Shown here one piece after another: positions 35,389 through 43,920 of a DNA stretch of 64,000 bases (positions within the stretch are counted from its first letter, which is position 1; each line of letters opens with the position of its first letter). A program made the translations under genes and the position numbers. Below the pieces are notes generated by a model. It saw nothing but the letters and a program-made list of their open reading frames with translations. It searched no databases and had not been told where the DNA came from. This stretch comes from an uncultured Prevotella sp. (GTDB lineage: Bacteria > Bacteroidota > Bacteroidia > Bacteroidales > Bacteroidaceae), in the NCBI GenBank assembly GCA_900550035.1, contig URQS01000010.1, positions 6,693-70,692 of the forward strand. The letters are read 5' to 3'.

Positions 35389-38124
35389 TTATTGATTTAA
35401 TAATTGTTGTATAGCAGCATTTCCCTGCGTTTGTTTCTCTTTCTTGGCATCTGCAGAAAACAATGCGTCTAACTGATACATAGGAATATTGTTGGTCGGT
35501 TTGAATTCTGCCGAATCGATATACTCCTTGACTGACTTAAGCAATTGTTTTGTAGCTTTACGCTCGTTAATGTTTTTCGAGATGTCAAGGTTCAGGAAAA
35601 ACAGCTTTCCTTTGCCTACTTGAGCTTCGAAGGCTATGCCTAACTTACGGTTTACTTCATAGGTGTCTACACTTTGTATAATAGGAGTCAGCTCGGTCAT
35701 TGCTGTCAGGTCGACAGCTCCTGCATAATTCAGAATGTCCCACCACTGCCAGTCGGCATATTCGGCTGTGGGGAAATTGTGGAACACAGGGTGTTGATTG
35801 TGAATGCAAGTTCCCACAATCATCGGGTCCCAATTGAACATAATGGGATTCCAGAAATGACTGGCAAAATGAGTCTTTCTGCCCATAATGGTCTTAGGTA
35901 CGAAGCAGACAGATTCTCCCTTTTCAAGCATGGCTTTGGCTTCTTGCCAATTTCGTGTCAGCTTGAGGTCTTGCATCGGATTTTCTGTGGTAGGATATAT
36001 CCAGATGTCCCATTCGTTCTTTGTATTGCCGTCTATCTCTGCGTGGAATGTGTATTTCCCGGCTTTTCGGATAGATGACAACGATATGTTCACTACTCCC
36101 AATGCACTCACCATACCAGTTTTTAATGTAGCATGAGACAGCTTGCCTTGTACTATGACGTGTCCGGATTCGTCAGTCAGTTGCCACTTCAATTTTCCAG
36201 GCTTTATATCATTCTCTCCGAATTGATAGATTTCCATCTTAGGACAAAACTCTTCCTTTTCGGTGTAGATACGTTTGGGGATACGAGCCAGTATTACTAC
36301 CGGAGCACATGACTCACGAAACTTTTCTGCAGATACCAACCCTTTGCTCTCCCAGAATGCATCCAAAATGCCAACAAATGCACTTCCCTGACCGGGAAAG
36401 TCGGATAATCCTAACAATTGGAATCCTCCAGATTTGGATGTTCTCATTAAGGCTTCGTTTACCTCTTTATATTGTAATACTGTATGAGCGCCAGTAGCAC
36501 GAAAAAAATCGTTTGCTTGGTGAAGCATTCCGTTCTTTGTAAGGCGTTCCTGGAAAATCTTGAAGTTACGTGGTTCCAAAACACCAGTGTATTTCGCCAT
36601 CTCACTAAAATTCGGGAACATGCAGCGTTGTCCTGTTTCGTGGGCAATAACCGGCACGTCTATATCAGATGTCTCGTTCAGATCCCAGTCTGTATTAGGC
36701 TTTCCCTCGTAAACAGTAATCCATCCCTTTGTTGTAACGTGAGATGTATAATACTGGTCTGTTTTGACATGTGTTCTTGCAGTGGATGCCGAGTATAGAT
36801 GGCGATTATCGTATGCCCGTCCTTTTTTAATCAAGTCCTCCAAAACATTAAAGTCACCCTCGTTTTCATTTCCATTGCAGAACAGCAAGAACGATGGATG
36901 ATTGCCATATTCTTTCAGAATAGCATACATCTCCTTTTCGAAGAAAGCTCTTCTGGCTGGATATTGTCCTACATCCTTTATCCACATTGGGAGTTCGACT
37001 TGGAGGTATACGCCTAATTCATCAGCAGCTACAAAGGCGGCTTCGGGCGGACACCACGAGTGGAAGCGTACATGATTGAAACCATACTCCTTGATAGTTC
37101 GCATAATACGTTTCCAATCATCAGGATTGGTTGATGGGTAGCCTGTCAATGGGAAGACAGCACAGTCCAAAACACCTCGCAGATGAATATTCCTGTTGTT
37201 CAGACGGATATGATGCTTGCCTTGTTCCACTTTGCGCATACCAAAACTAAGACTTTTGCTGTCTATTCCGGCTTCAGTAGACAACGAGGCTTCCAATGTA
37301 TATAAATTCGGCGAGAACTCATCCCATAAGGCTATCGTCTTGCCAAGGGCTATAGTTTGTTCCGTAGCATCGTCCTTGCCTTTGAATGTCACAGCATTTG
37401 TAGATGTGGCAACTTGCTTTCCATTCTTGTCCTTAATAGTCAATGTAAGATTGCCTTTACCGTTTTTGCCACCAGTATGGAATGCACAACGAATGCTGAC
37501 GTTCTTCTGTTGGATGTCTGGGTTCACTTGAACGTTTTCCAGATAGAAAGTCGGCTTGGCCTCCAATCGTATTTTTCCGACTATACCATTCCAGTTAGTT
37601 TGTGTATATTCGGTCGTACCATGATCCCATTGATCCATGGGATATTTAAGTCGGTTGTCCACACATATGGTCATGGTATGCGATCCAGGTGTCAGCTGCT
37701 TGGTTAATACGAAACGATTGGGTGTAGACAGGCGTTCGTCAGTTCCAGTCGGAACTCCGTCTATATACACACTTGTTTCCCAATGGCAACGTTCCAGTGT
37801 CAATATTATTTCCTTATCTATCCATGAGTTAGGTATTTCGACTTCTCGCTGATACCATGCCTGGCCGCAGTACTCAAACTTACGGCTCAGTCGGTCGACG
37901 TGAGAAACAACGTTGGGAATACCTTTCCCACTTTCGTCCATTGACCCAGGCAGAGCGATGGTCTCTGTCAGTTTGCTCAGATAGAGTTCCGAACCTGCGG
38001 TCTTGCCAAATCCCATCGGGTCTAACTGGAAACGCCACAGTCCTGACATGTCGATAGACATTTCCTGGCCTTGCATCCCAAGTGCAAATGCCATTATTAT
38101 TAGAAGACTGATGTATTTTCTCAT
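35389..38124 (-). CDS. Glycoside hydrolase family 2 protein
   Basis: 911 residues with a Sec signal peptide (first ~19 residues). Domain order is that of GH2 enzymes: sugar-binding jelly roll (about 25-195, with WYQREVEIP and WNGIVGKIRL), immunoglobulin-like domain (195-300), TIM barrel (300-600) and C-terminal beta domains. The barrel carries LLFCNGNENEG with the general acid Glu420 after Asn419, and AHETGQ with a candidate nucleophile Glu496. Beta-galactosidase or a related exo-beta-glycosidase acting in the periplasm is likely. Only 11 bases separate it from the downstream GH95 gene, so they form an operon with this gene first. Confidence 0.88.
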   Translation of the reverse strand: MRKYISLLIIMAFALGMQGQEMSIDMSGLWRFQLDPMGFGKTAGSELYLSKLTETIALPGSMDESGKGIPNVVSHVDRLSRKFEYCGQAWYQREVEIPNSWIDKEIILTLERCHWETSVYIDGVPTGTDERLSTPNRFVLTKQLTPGSHTMTICVDNRLKYPMDQWDHGTTEYTQTNWNGIVGKIRLEAKPTFYLENVQVNPDIQQKNVSIRCAFHTGGKNGKGNLTLTIKDKNGKQVATSTNAVTFKGKDDATEQTIALGKTIALWDEFSPNLYTLEASLSTEAGIDSKSLSFGMRKVEQGKHHIRLNNRNIHLRGVLDCAVFPLTGYPSTNPDDWKRIMRTIKEYGFNHVRFHSWCPPEAAFVAADELGVYLQVELPMWIKDVGQYPARRAFFEKEMYAILKEYGNHPSFLLFCNGNENEGDFNVLEDLIKKGRAYDNRHLYSASTARTHVKTDQYYTSHVTTKGWITVYEGKPNTDWDLNETSDIDVPVIAHETGQRCMFPNFSEMAKYTGVLEPRNFKIFQERLTKNGMLHQANDFFRATGAHTVLQYKEVNEALMRTSKSGGFQLLGLSDFPGQGSAFVGILDAFWESKGLVSAEKFRESCAPVVILARIPKRIYTEKEEFCPKMEIYQFGENDIKPGKLKWQLTDESGHVIVQGKLSHATLKTGMVSALGVVNISLSSIRKAGKYTFHAEIDGNTKNEWDIWIYPTTENPMQDLKLTRNWQEAKAMLEKGESVCFVPKTIMGRKTHFASHFWNPIMFNWDPMIVGTCIHNQHPVFHNFPTAEYADWQWWDILNYAGAVDLTAMTELTPIIQSVDTYEVNRKLGIAFEAQVGKGKLFFLNLDISKNINERKATKQLLKSVKEYIDSAEFKPTNNIPMYQLDALFSADAKKEKQTQGNAAIQQLLNQ

Positions 38125-38255
38125 ATTATTTGTTTTTTTATTTCGAAAACGCGATATAGTCGGTTTATCATTGACTTATTGATGTAGATACCCATAACAT
38201 TCGTTGATACGGGTTAATGCGTCTGTTTAATACTGGTAGTAAATTATTGATTTGG

Positions 38256-38263
38256 CAAAGATA
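38256..38263 (-). promoter_or_regulatory. -7 box TATCTTTG for GH2-GH95
   Basis: TAnnTTTG on the minus strand, giving a leader of roughly 125 bases before the GH2 start at 38124. No clear -33 element, which is usual for activator-dependent promoters. The rest of 38125-38493 holds the shared upstream block and the GH35 terminator; no gene seen. Confidence 0.65.
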
Positions 38264-38304
38264 GTAATAATATGAAAAATGTAATATCTTTTAGTCAGGT
38301 TCCT

Positions 38305-38367
38305 GTTTTTATCGAAAGATAGTCCATCTTTACCGATATATTATCCATTTGTTATGGGCTCATTAGA
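38305..38367 (-). promoter_or_regulatory. Shared upstream block, copy A (GH2 promoter)
   Basis: About 62 bases matching 40990-41051 at roughly 84 percent identity by eye, with exact cores CCGATATATTATC (38333-38345) and GGCTCATTAGA (38357-38367). Contains the dyads AAAGAT-n5-ATCTTT and GATA-TAT-TATC. It lies 42 bases upstream of the -7 box. Confidence 0.75.
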
Positions 38368-38395
38368 GCATTCAAACCTCAGTGTTCGTAATGCG

Positions 38396-38436
38396 AAAGA
38401 GGCTACGCCATAAGTGATTTATGACACAGCCTCTTT
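38396..38436. terminator. Terminator after the GH35 gene
   Basis: AAAGAGGCT (38396-38404) pairs with AGCCTCTTT (38428-38436), with an inner CATAA/TTATG pair. On the minus strand it would end the GH35 transcript. Confidence 0.7.
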
Positions 38437-38493
38437 ATTGCTCACTAACACAAGTTATTGGAAAGCCAATCCTAAAAACTTGTGAAATCATAA

Positions 38494-40887
38494 TTATTTA
38501 TACACGTACACTCTGTATTTCTTCACGTTGCCAGGAGCATCCTGCTCCATTCTTGGCAGATATTCCAGTGTCGTTATTGTATGCTCTGCACCGAGATCGA
38601 TTACGAGTAGATGTGGTGATGAGGCTTTCTCTTCTATCTGCCAGTAGGTAGACTCCTGCAAGTCGAATGCCTTATCGCCCGTATGATTGCCCTGAAGATT
38701 TTCAGAGTTGGCATACTTCACGTCCCATTGTATGCGCGACAATCGCTTGCCGTCCTTGCCTTGTACGTAGAGTTCGGCTATAGCAACGGGTTTGCCGTCG
38801 TGAGTATCAAGGCATTCTATGGCTAAATAGCGTCCCGTAGCAGCATGGTCGAACTTGACAGTCTGCCATCCGTTGCCCGATTTCATTTCGCCCTTTGCTA
38901 CAGGAGTGGCTGAGTTGAGGTCGGGTTTATTGCTTATGTCGTTGTGCTTGACACTCTTTTCAAGTTGCAATTTGTCGAGTTCGTGTTTGGTCTGCCCCCA
39001 AACAACAGGCTGCTGCGGACCAATCACATCGAGCACCACAATCTCATTCTCGCCCTTCTTCAGCCAGCATCCAGGACAATAGAGAGTCTGCTGCGGACCG
39101 ATATGCCAGAAGCGGCCTAGTGCATGACCGTTGACATAAACCTGTCCTTTGCCCCATGTCTCCATATTGAGGAAGGTGTCGCCAGTCTTTTTCAGACGGA
39201 ACGTTGCGCGATAGTAGCCTATCTTCGATGGTGTATTGCTGTTAGGAGCTGTGTCATGACGAGGAGTTGTCATGGCGCGTACGGCTGTCTGATAGTCGTC
39301 GGCAATGCGGCGCATGGTCCAGTCTTTGAGATTCCATGTCAGCTCGTCGCCGTCAACCTCGGCTGTCAGTGTCACGTCGCCTACCAGACCCTTGAAGTCT
39401 TTGATGGCATAGCCGAAGTTGATGCGTCCCATTCCTTCTACAAGCAGCGTCATCTTGTCGCCCTTTTGGGTTGCGGGCAGATGTAGTGAGTGTTCTCTCT
39501 TCACACGGTTAATCTTGCCGATATACTCACCGTTGATAAACACCTGCACAAAGTCGTGACCATTGATGTTGAGTATAGAGCCTCCGGCAATCTCGGGCAA
39601 ATCCGTGTTATAAATCATCGAGCCATACCCCATATTCATCTCTTCGAATGTCTGCACGTTGCGACTTTCTGCCATGCTGTCGACTCCCATATATATAGGT
39701 GCTACATTCTTCAGTGTCATCTTCGGAATGCTTATTATGTTGGCTGCTCTTTTAGGCACGGCAGGCAATTTCTTGTCCGAGTATTTTTGTAGAGTTTCGC
39801 GCAATAGCCAATACTTCTCTGTAGGAGCGCCATACTCATTGATTGGAGCATCGTAATCATACGACGTTACGTCGGGAACAATTCCGGGCGAGTTACCACC
39901 TGCCCAACGACCGAATGATGTTCCACCATGAGTCATATATAGCGAGAACGAAATACCTTTCGACAGCATCTCGTCGATGCCATCCACCATAGTTTTGGCA
40001 GAACGCGTCTCGTGGCGTGATCCCCACCTGTCAAACCATCCGCTCCAAAACTCCGAACACATCAGCGGTGTGTTAGGACGAAGCTCACGCAGGCGGCTGA
40101 ACTGGTTGTCGATATTTGCACCCGTGCCGAAGTTCATTGTCCATACCAGGTCGTCGAGTCCGCTCTTCTCAAAGTTTGAGTTCCAGTCGCATTGGAATAG
40201 TGTGATAGGTTGAGTTGTAGAGTTATTATCGGATGACGCGTCCCAATACTTGCGCAGTATGTCGCGGATCTGCGATACATAAGCCTTGTTCTCGCCATAG
40301 CTGCTATACTCATTCTCCACCTGCACCATGATGATAGGTCCGCCACGTTGTATGGTGAGCGGTGCCAACTGTTCAGCCACCTTCTTCTCGAAGCGGTCGA
40401 CACTCGACATAAAGTAAGGGTCTTGGTCGCGCAGACGTATGTCCTTCTTCTTGAGCAACCACCAAGGCAGTCCACCCATCTCCCATTCGGCACAAACATA
40501 CGGACCAGGACGTACAATTACGTACATACCGTTCTTTTTAGCCAGTCGACAGAACTCTGCGATGTCCTTTTGGCCTGTAAAGTCGTACACGCCCTCGCGC
40601 TGTTCGTGCAGATTCCAGAATATGTAAATGCAGATGGTGTTCATGCCAAGAGCTTTGCACATCTTGATGCGGTGCTCCCAATACTGTCGTGGAATGCGTG
40701 GATAGTGTATTTCGGCAGCCTTTATAATAAACGGTTTGCCGTTAAGAAGGAATGTCTTATTGCCTGTTGTGAACGAATACTTACTGTCGGTTTGTGTGGC
40801 TTCAGCTATAGTAGAGGCAGCAAACGCTCCAATCGTCAACGACGACATAAAGGCAAGACTCAAGAGAAAAGTTGATGATTGTTTCAT
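38494..40887 (-). CDS. Glycoside hydrolase family 35 beta-galactosidase with C-terminal F5/8-type domain
   Basis: 797 residues with a Sec signal peptide (about 24 residues). The GH35 barrel (about 35-370) shows AAEIHYPRIPRQYW, RPGPYVCAEWEMGGLPWWLL, VENEYSSYG with the acid Glu193 and CSEFWSGWFDRWG with the nucleophile Glu279. Beta-sandwich domains with the FRLKKTGDTFLNMETWGKG strand follow (about 430-640). The last ~140 residues (GYLAIECLDTHDGKPVAIAEL, then DLGAEHTITTLEYLPR) look like a discoidin/F5-8C carbohydrate-binding module. It releases terminal beta-galactose from oligosaccharides in the periplasm or on the surface. Transcribed from its own promoter, on the same strand as GH2. Confidence 0.93.
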   Translation of the reverse strand: MKQSSTFLLSLAFMSSLTIGAFAASTIAEATQTDSKYSFTTGNKTFLLNGKPFIIKAAEIHYPRIPRQYWEHRIKMCKALGMNTICIYIFWNLHEQREGVYDFTGQKDIAEFCRLAKKNGMYVIVRPGPYVCAEWEMGGLPWWLLKKKDIRLRDQDPYFMSSVDRFEKKVAEQLAPLTIQRGGPIIMVQVENEYSSYGENKAYVSQIRDILRKYWDASSDNNSTTQPITLFQCDWNSNFEKSGLDDLVWTMNFGTGANIDNQFSRLRELRPNTPLMCSEFWSGWFDRWGSRHETRSAKTMVDGIDEMLSKGISFSLYMTHGGTSFGRWAGGNSPGIVPDVTSYDYDAPINEYGAPTEKYWLLRETLQKYSDKKLPAVPKRAANIISIPKMTLKNVAPIYMGVDSMAESRNVQTFEEMNMGYGSMIYNTDLPEIAGGSILNINGHDFVQVFINGEYIGKINRVKREHSLHLPATQKGDKMTLLVEGMGRINFGYAIKDFKGLVGDVTLTAEVDGDELTWNLKDWTMRRIADDYQTAVRAMTTPRHDTAPNSNTPSKIGYYRATFRLKKTGDTFLNMETWGKGQVYVNGHALGRFWHIGPQQTLYCPGCWLKKGENEIVVLDVIGPQQPVVWGQTKHELDKLQLEKSVKHNDISNKPDLNSATPVAKGEMKSGNGWQTVKFDHAATGRYLAIECLDTHDGKPVAIAELYVQGKDGKRLSRIQWDVKYANSENLQGNHTGDKAFDLQESTYWQIEEKASSPHLLVIDLGAEHTITTLEYLPRMEQDAPGNVKKYRVYVYK

Positions 40888-40939
40888 GTTTTATAAATAG
40901 ATATATGTTTAATTCTGCTGTAGCAAATAACTGAAGAAA

Positions 40940-40947
40940 CAAAGTTA
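40940..40947 (-). promoter_or_regulatory. -7 box TAACTTTG for the GH35 gene
   Basis: TAnnTTTG on the minus strand 53 bases before the GH35 start. The -33 position lacks a TTTG, as at the GH2 promoter. Confidence 0.65.
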
Positions 40948-40989
40948 TTTATTTAAAATAAGAATGAAACATCTTTATTATAGTTTGTT

Positions 40990-41051
40990 GTTTTTATAGA
41001 AAGATTAACCATCTATCCCGATATATTATCTATTTATTACGGCTCATTAGA
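40990..41051 (-). promoter_or_regulatory. Shared upstream block, copy B (GH35 promoter)
   Basis: Counterpart of 38305-38367, with identical cores at 41018-41030 and 41041-41051 and 42 bases between the block and its -7 box. Both dyads are present, one with a mismatch. From here to 41364 no gene is seen; the stretch holds the nhaD terminator and a G-rich tract. Confidence 0.75.
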
Positions 41052-41162
41052 AAAATCATAGTCCAAAAGTAGCCAAAATAGGAACCGTATGGTTATCGAC
41101 CGCTACTCTTCAAATTCCCTTTCATGGCCTTTGAAGAAGTCGTAACAGAGGCGGCATAAACC

Positions 41163-41235
41163 AAAAAAGAACAACAAAAACAACATTCTCTTGATTTCAT
41201 TCAGAATGGATAATGTTGCTTTTGTTGTTCTTTTT
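41163..41235 (-). terminator. Long hairpin terminator downstream of nhaD
   Basis: The arms 41163-41187 and 41212-41235 (AACAACAAAAACAACATT against AATGTTGcTTTTGTTGTT) pair over about 23 bases. On the minus strand the hairpin is followed by TTTTTT. It lies about 130 bases after the nhaD stop. Confidence 0.8.
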
Positions 41236-41296
41236 ATTGTTAAATGTCGTTCGACATCCCACAATTATAATGATTTAAGCAATCCCAGCATATTAC

Positions 41297-41345
41297 TCCC
41301 CTCCCTGCGGGGGAGGGGCCGGGGGTGGGGCTTTGTGGGGATTGG
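41297..41345 (+). repeat. GC-rich palindrome with G-quadruplex motif
   Basis: CCCCTCCCTGCGGGGGAGGGG palindrome followed by more G tracts. G5-A-G4-CC-G5-T-G4 at 41309-41330 satisfies a four-tract quadruplex pattern with loops of one or two bases. The sequence stands out against its AT-rich surroundings. Confidence 0.75.
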
Positions 41346-41364
41346 CTTTTGTGGGGCTTCCTAT

Positions 41365-42729
41365 TTAGAACACGAAAGTTCTGATGAAGTAGTAGCTGAT
41401 GATACCGGCGAGATAGCCCACGAAAGCAATCCATGTTATCTTCTTCATGTACCATCCGAAGGTAATCTTCTCCAGACCCATTACCACAACGCCTGCTGCG
41501 CTGCCTACGATGAGCATTGAGCCGCCCACGCCGGCACAGTAAGCCAGCAACTGCCAGAAGATGCCGTCAACCGCCATGTCGCCGGTAGCAGCAACGGGAT
41601 ACATACCCATGCAGCCTGCCACGAGCGGAACATTGTCAACGATGCTCGACAGAACGCCGATGATACCAGTCACGAGATAGTGGTTGCCGTCGAATACGGT
41701 GTTCAGTCCTTCGCCAAGGGCAGCCAGAACGCCAACTTCAGAGAGGCAGGCTACAGCCATGAGAATGCCGAGGAAGAAGAGGATGGTCGACATATCAACA
41801 CGCGAAAGCAGGTTGCTCACACGCTTCTGGGTTCCCTCGTCGTCGTGTCCGCGGTGCAAGTGACGATAGAACACCTCAGTAGTAGTCCACAAAACGCCAA
41901 GTACGAGCAATATACCTACGAACGGAGGCAGGTGGGTGATGCTCTTGAATATAGGCACAAACATCAGTCCGCCTACACCGATAACGAATACTGCCTTGCG
42001 CTGAGTGTCGGTGAAGTCGCCTACCGAATCGTTGCCTCCAGCCTTTGCCTCAGGCATATGCAGTTCGCCCTTAAGATGATATTGCAGGATGAATGCAGGT
42101 ATAATCATCGAGATGAGCGACGGAACGACAATCTCCATGATAACTCCGGCTGCCGTAATCAGGCCCTTGTTCCACAGCATGATAGTGGTGACGTCGCCGA
42201 TGGGCGAGAATGCGCCGCCCGAGTTAGCTGCAATAATCACGAGCGAGGCGTATATCAGACGGTCTTGCTTGTCTGCCACGAGCTTGCGCAGAATCATGAT
42301 CATCACGATACTTGTGGTGAGGTTGTCGAGAATAGCCGACAGGATGAATGTCATGAAAGCGATACGCCACAGCAATGCGCGCTTCGAGTGGGTCTTCATC
42401 ACTCCGCGCACCCAGTTGAAGCCACCGTTCTGGTCGACAATCTCAACAATTGTCATGGCACCCATAAGGAAGAACAGTGTAGTCGAGGTGTCGCCGAGGT
42501 GCTCCTGAATGATGGTAGTCACCTTCTCGGCCATTCCGGCTATGCCGCCCGTGTAGTCTGGGTGCATAAGGTTGAGATACTGCAGCGGATCGAACATGTA
42601 GAGCGTCCAGCACACAACGAACATAAGCAGCGCAACAGCGGCTTTGTTCACTTTAGTCAAGCTTTCGGTGGCGATGCATGTGTATCCCAGTACGAAGGCT
42701 ACGACGATTGCAAGAGTTAAAGCTGTCAT
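41365..42729 (-). CDS. nhaD: NhaD-type sodium/proton antiporter
   Basis: 454 residues, 11-13 predicted membrane helices, no signal peptide. Characteristic segments: GAMTIVEIVDQNGGF, LSAILDNLTTSIVM, IIAANSGGAFSPIGDVTTIMLW and SSIVDNVPLVAGCMGMY, the paired DNLT/DNVP motifs of the NhaD/ArsB ion-transporter superfamily. It would expel Na+ (or Li+) in exchange for protons. It is a single-gene unit with its own promoter region (a 19-bp palindrome at the start of the transcript) and a long terminator. Confidence 0.93.
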   Translation of the reverse strand: MTALTLAIVVAFVLGYTCIATESLTKVNKAAVALLMFVVCWTLYMFDPLQYLNLMHPDYTGGIAGMAEKVTTIIQEHLGDTSTTLFFLMGAMTIVEIVDQNGGFNWVRGVMKTHSKRALLWRIAFMTFILSAILDNLTTSIVMIMILRKLVADKQDRLIYASLVIIAANSGGAFSPIGDVTTIMLWNKGLITAAGVIMEIVVPSLISMIIPAFILQYHLKGELHMPEAKAGGNDSVGDFTDTQRKAVFVIGVGGLMFVPIFKSITHLPPFVGILLVLGVLWTTTEVFYRHLHRGHDDEGTQKRVSNLLSRVDMSTILFFLGILMAVACLSEVGVLAALGEGLNTVFDGNHYLVTGIIGVLSSIVDNVPLVAGCMGMYPVAATGDMAVDGIFWQLLAYCAGVGGSMLIVGSAAGVVVMGLEKITFGWYMKKITWIAFVGYLAGIISYYFIRTFVF

Positions 42730-42771
42730 AGATTTTGTTGTCTTTGTTTTTTGTAATTATGTTATTTCGGT

Positions 42772-42821
42772 TAACGGCGTGTCAGCAGAAATAGTTCTGC
42801 TGACACGCCGTTACAAAATTA
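42772..42821 (-). promoter_or_regulatory. 19-bp perfect palindrome at the nhaD promoter
   Basis: Arms 42772-42790 and 42795-42813 are exact reverse complements around ATAG. Minus-strand -7 box TAATTTTG occupies 42814-42821 and abuts the palindrome, so it would be the first thing transcribed or an operator. It could also end the cysK transcript, but no T run follows on either strand. Confidence 0.7.
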
Positions 42822-42918
42822 TACAAAAAACCTCAAACAAAAGTATTTGTAGTATAATATTAATGCGATTTTTAAAAGTCTTGGTGTCACATTGCCAAAA
42901 CATTGCAAATGTTGTCCT

Positions 42919-43860
42919 TTATAGTGGATATTCGTCGAATGCATACAGCACTGTCGACAGATAGCGTTCGCCCGTGTCGGGCAATAGCGTTACGATTCGC
43001 TTGCCGCGGTTTTCGGGTCGCAGAGCCAGTTGGGTGGCTCCGAACACAGCCGCTCCCGAACTGATGCCCACGAGCAATCCCTCCTCAGCGGCAAGCTGTC
43101 GGCCAGTGCGAATGGCGTCGTCGTTGCTCACGGTGAGCACTTCGTCTACGATGTCGGCGTCGTATGTCTTGGGCACGAAGCCTGCTCCTATGCCCTGGAT
43201 CTTGTGCGGTCCGCTGTTGCCTCCGCTCAGTACGGGCGACGATGCCGGCTCTACAGCCACTATTTTGACATTGGGATTATGCTCCTTCAGTCGTCTGCCG
43301 ATGCCCGACAGCGTTCCGCCGGTGCCCACACCAGCCACGAATATGTCCACATTGCCTTCAGTCTGCTCCCATATCTCCACGCCCGTAGTGTTGTAGTGAG
43401 CCTGCGGGTTGGCTGGGTTTTCAAACTGCTGCAGTATGATGCTGCCCGGAGTAGCGTCGCGCAGTTCTTCGGCAGCCAGTATGGCGCCCGCCATTCCTTG
43501 CTTGCCCGGCGTTAGTTTTACGGTAGCGCCGTAAGCTTTCACAAGGTTACGGCGCTCCACACTCATAGTTTCGGGCATTGTCAGAATGAGCTTATATCCC
43601 TTCACGGCCGACACCAGTGCCAGTCCGACACCGGTATTGCCGCTTGTAGGTTCTATGATTGTGGCTCCGGGCTTGAGCAGTCCTTTCCGTTCGTCATCCT
43701 CGATCATGGCCAAAGCCACGCGGTCCTTGACGCTTCCGCCCGGATTGAAATATTCCACTTTGGCTAATATCGCCGTTTCAATGCCGCGTTTGGCCGAGTA
43801 GGTGCCAAGTTCGAGCAACGGTGTCTTGCCGATAAGGTCGGTCAGCTTTTTTGCAATCAT
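42919..43860 (-). CDS. cysK: Cysteine synthase A (O-acetylserine sulfhydrylase)
   Basis: 313 residues. Pyridoxal-phosphate fold type II: FNPGGSVKDRVA with the PLP Lys in SVKDR, the TSGNTGVGLA substrate/PLP loop, GTGGTLSGIGR phosphate cup and GISSGAAVFGA near the C-terminus. It makes cysteine from O-acetylserine and sulfide. It lies 60 bases downstream of metY on the same strand, and no promoter box is seen in the gap, so both sulfur-assimilation genes are probably one operon. Confidence 0.96.
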   Translation of the reverse strand: MIAKKLTDLIGKTPLLELGTYSAKRGIETAILAKVEYFNPGGSVKDRVALAMIEDDERKGLLKPGATIIEPTSGNTGVGLALVSAVKGYKLILTMPETMSVERRNLVKAYGATVKLTPGKQGMAGAILAAEELRDATPGSIILQQFENPANPQAHYNTTGVEIWEQTEGNVDIFVAGVGTGGTLSGIGRRLKEHNPNVKIVAVEPASSPVLSGGNSGPHKIQGIGAGFVPKTYDADIVDEVLTVSNDDAIRTGRQLAAEEGLLVGISSGAAVFGATQLALRPENRGKRIVTLLPDTGERYLSTVLYAFDEYPL

Positions 43861-43920
43861 AGTTTTTCTCTGTTTTGTTTGTTGTTGTGGTTAACTGGTT
43901 GGGTTGTGTCGCGCGCCTGC

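Noticed and set aside
41680..42720. 346-codon plus-strand frame antisense to nhaD
   Set aside because: A shadow of the nhaD codons with no motif; nhaD itself is complete.
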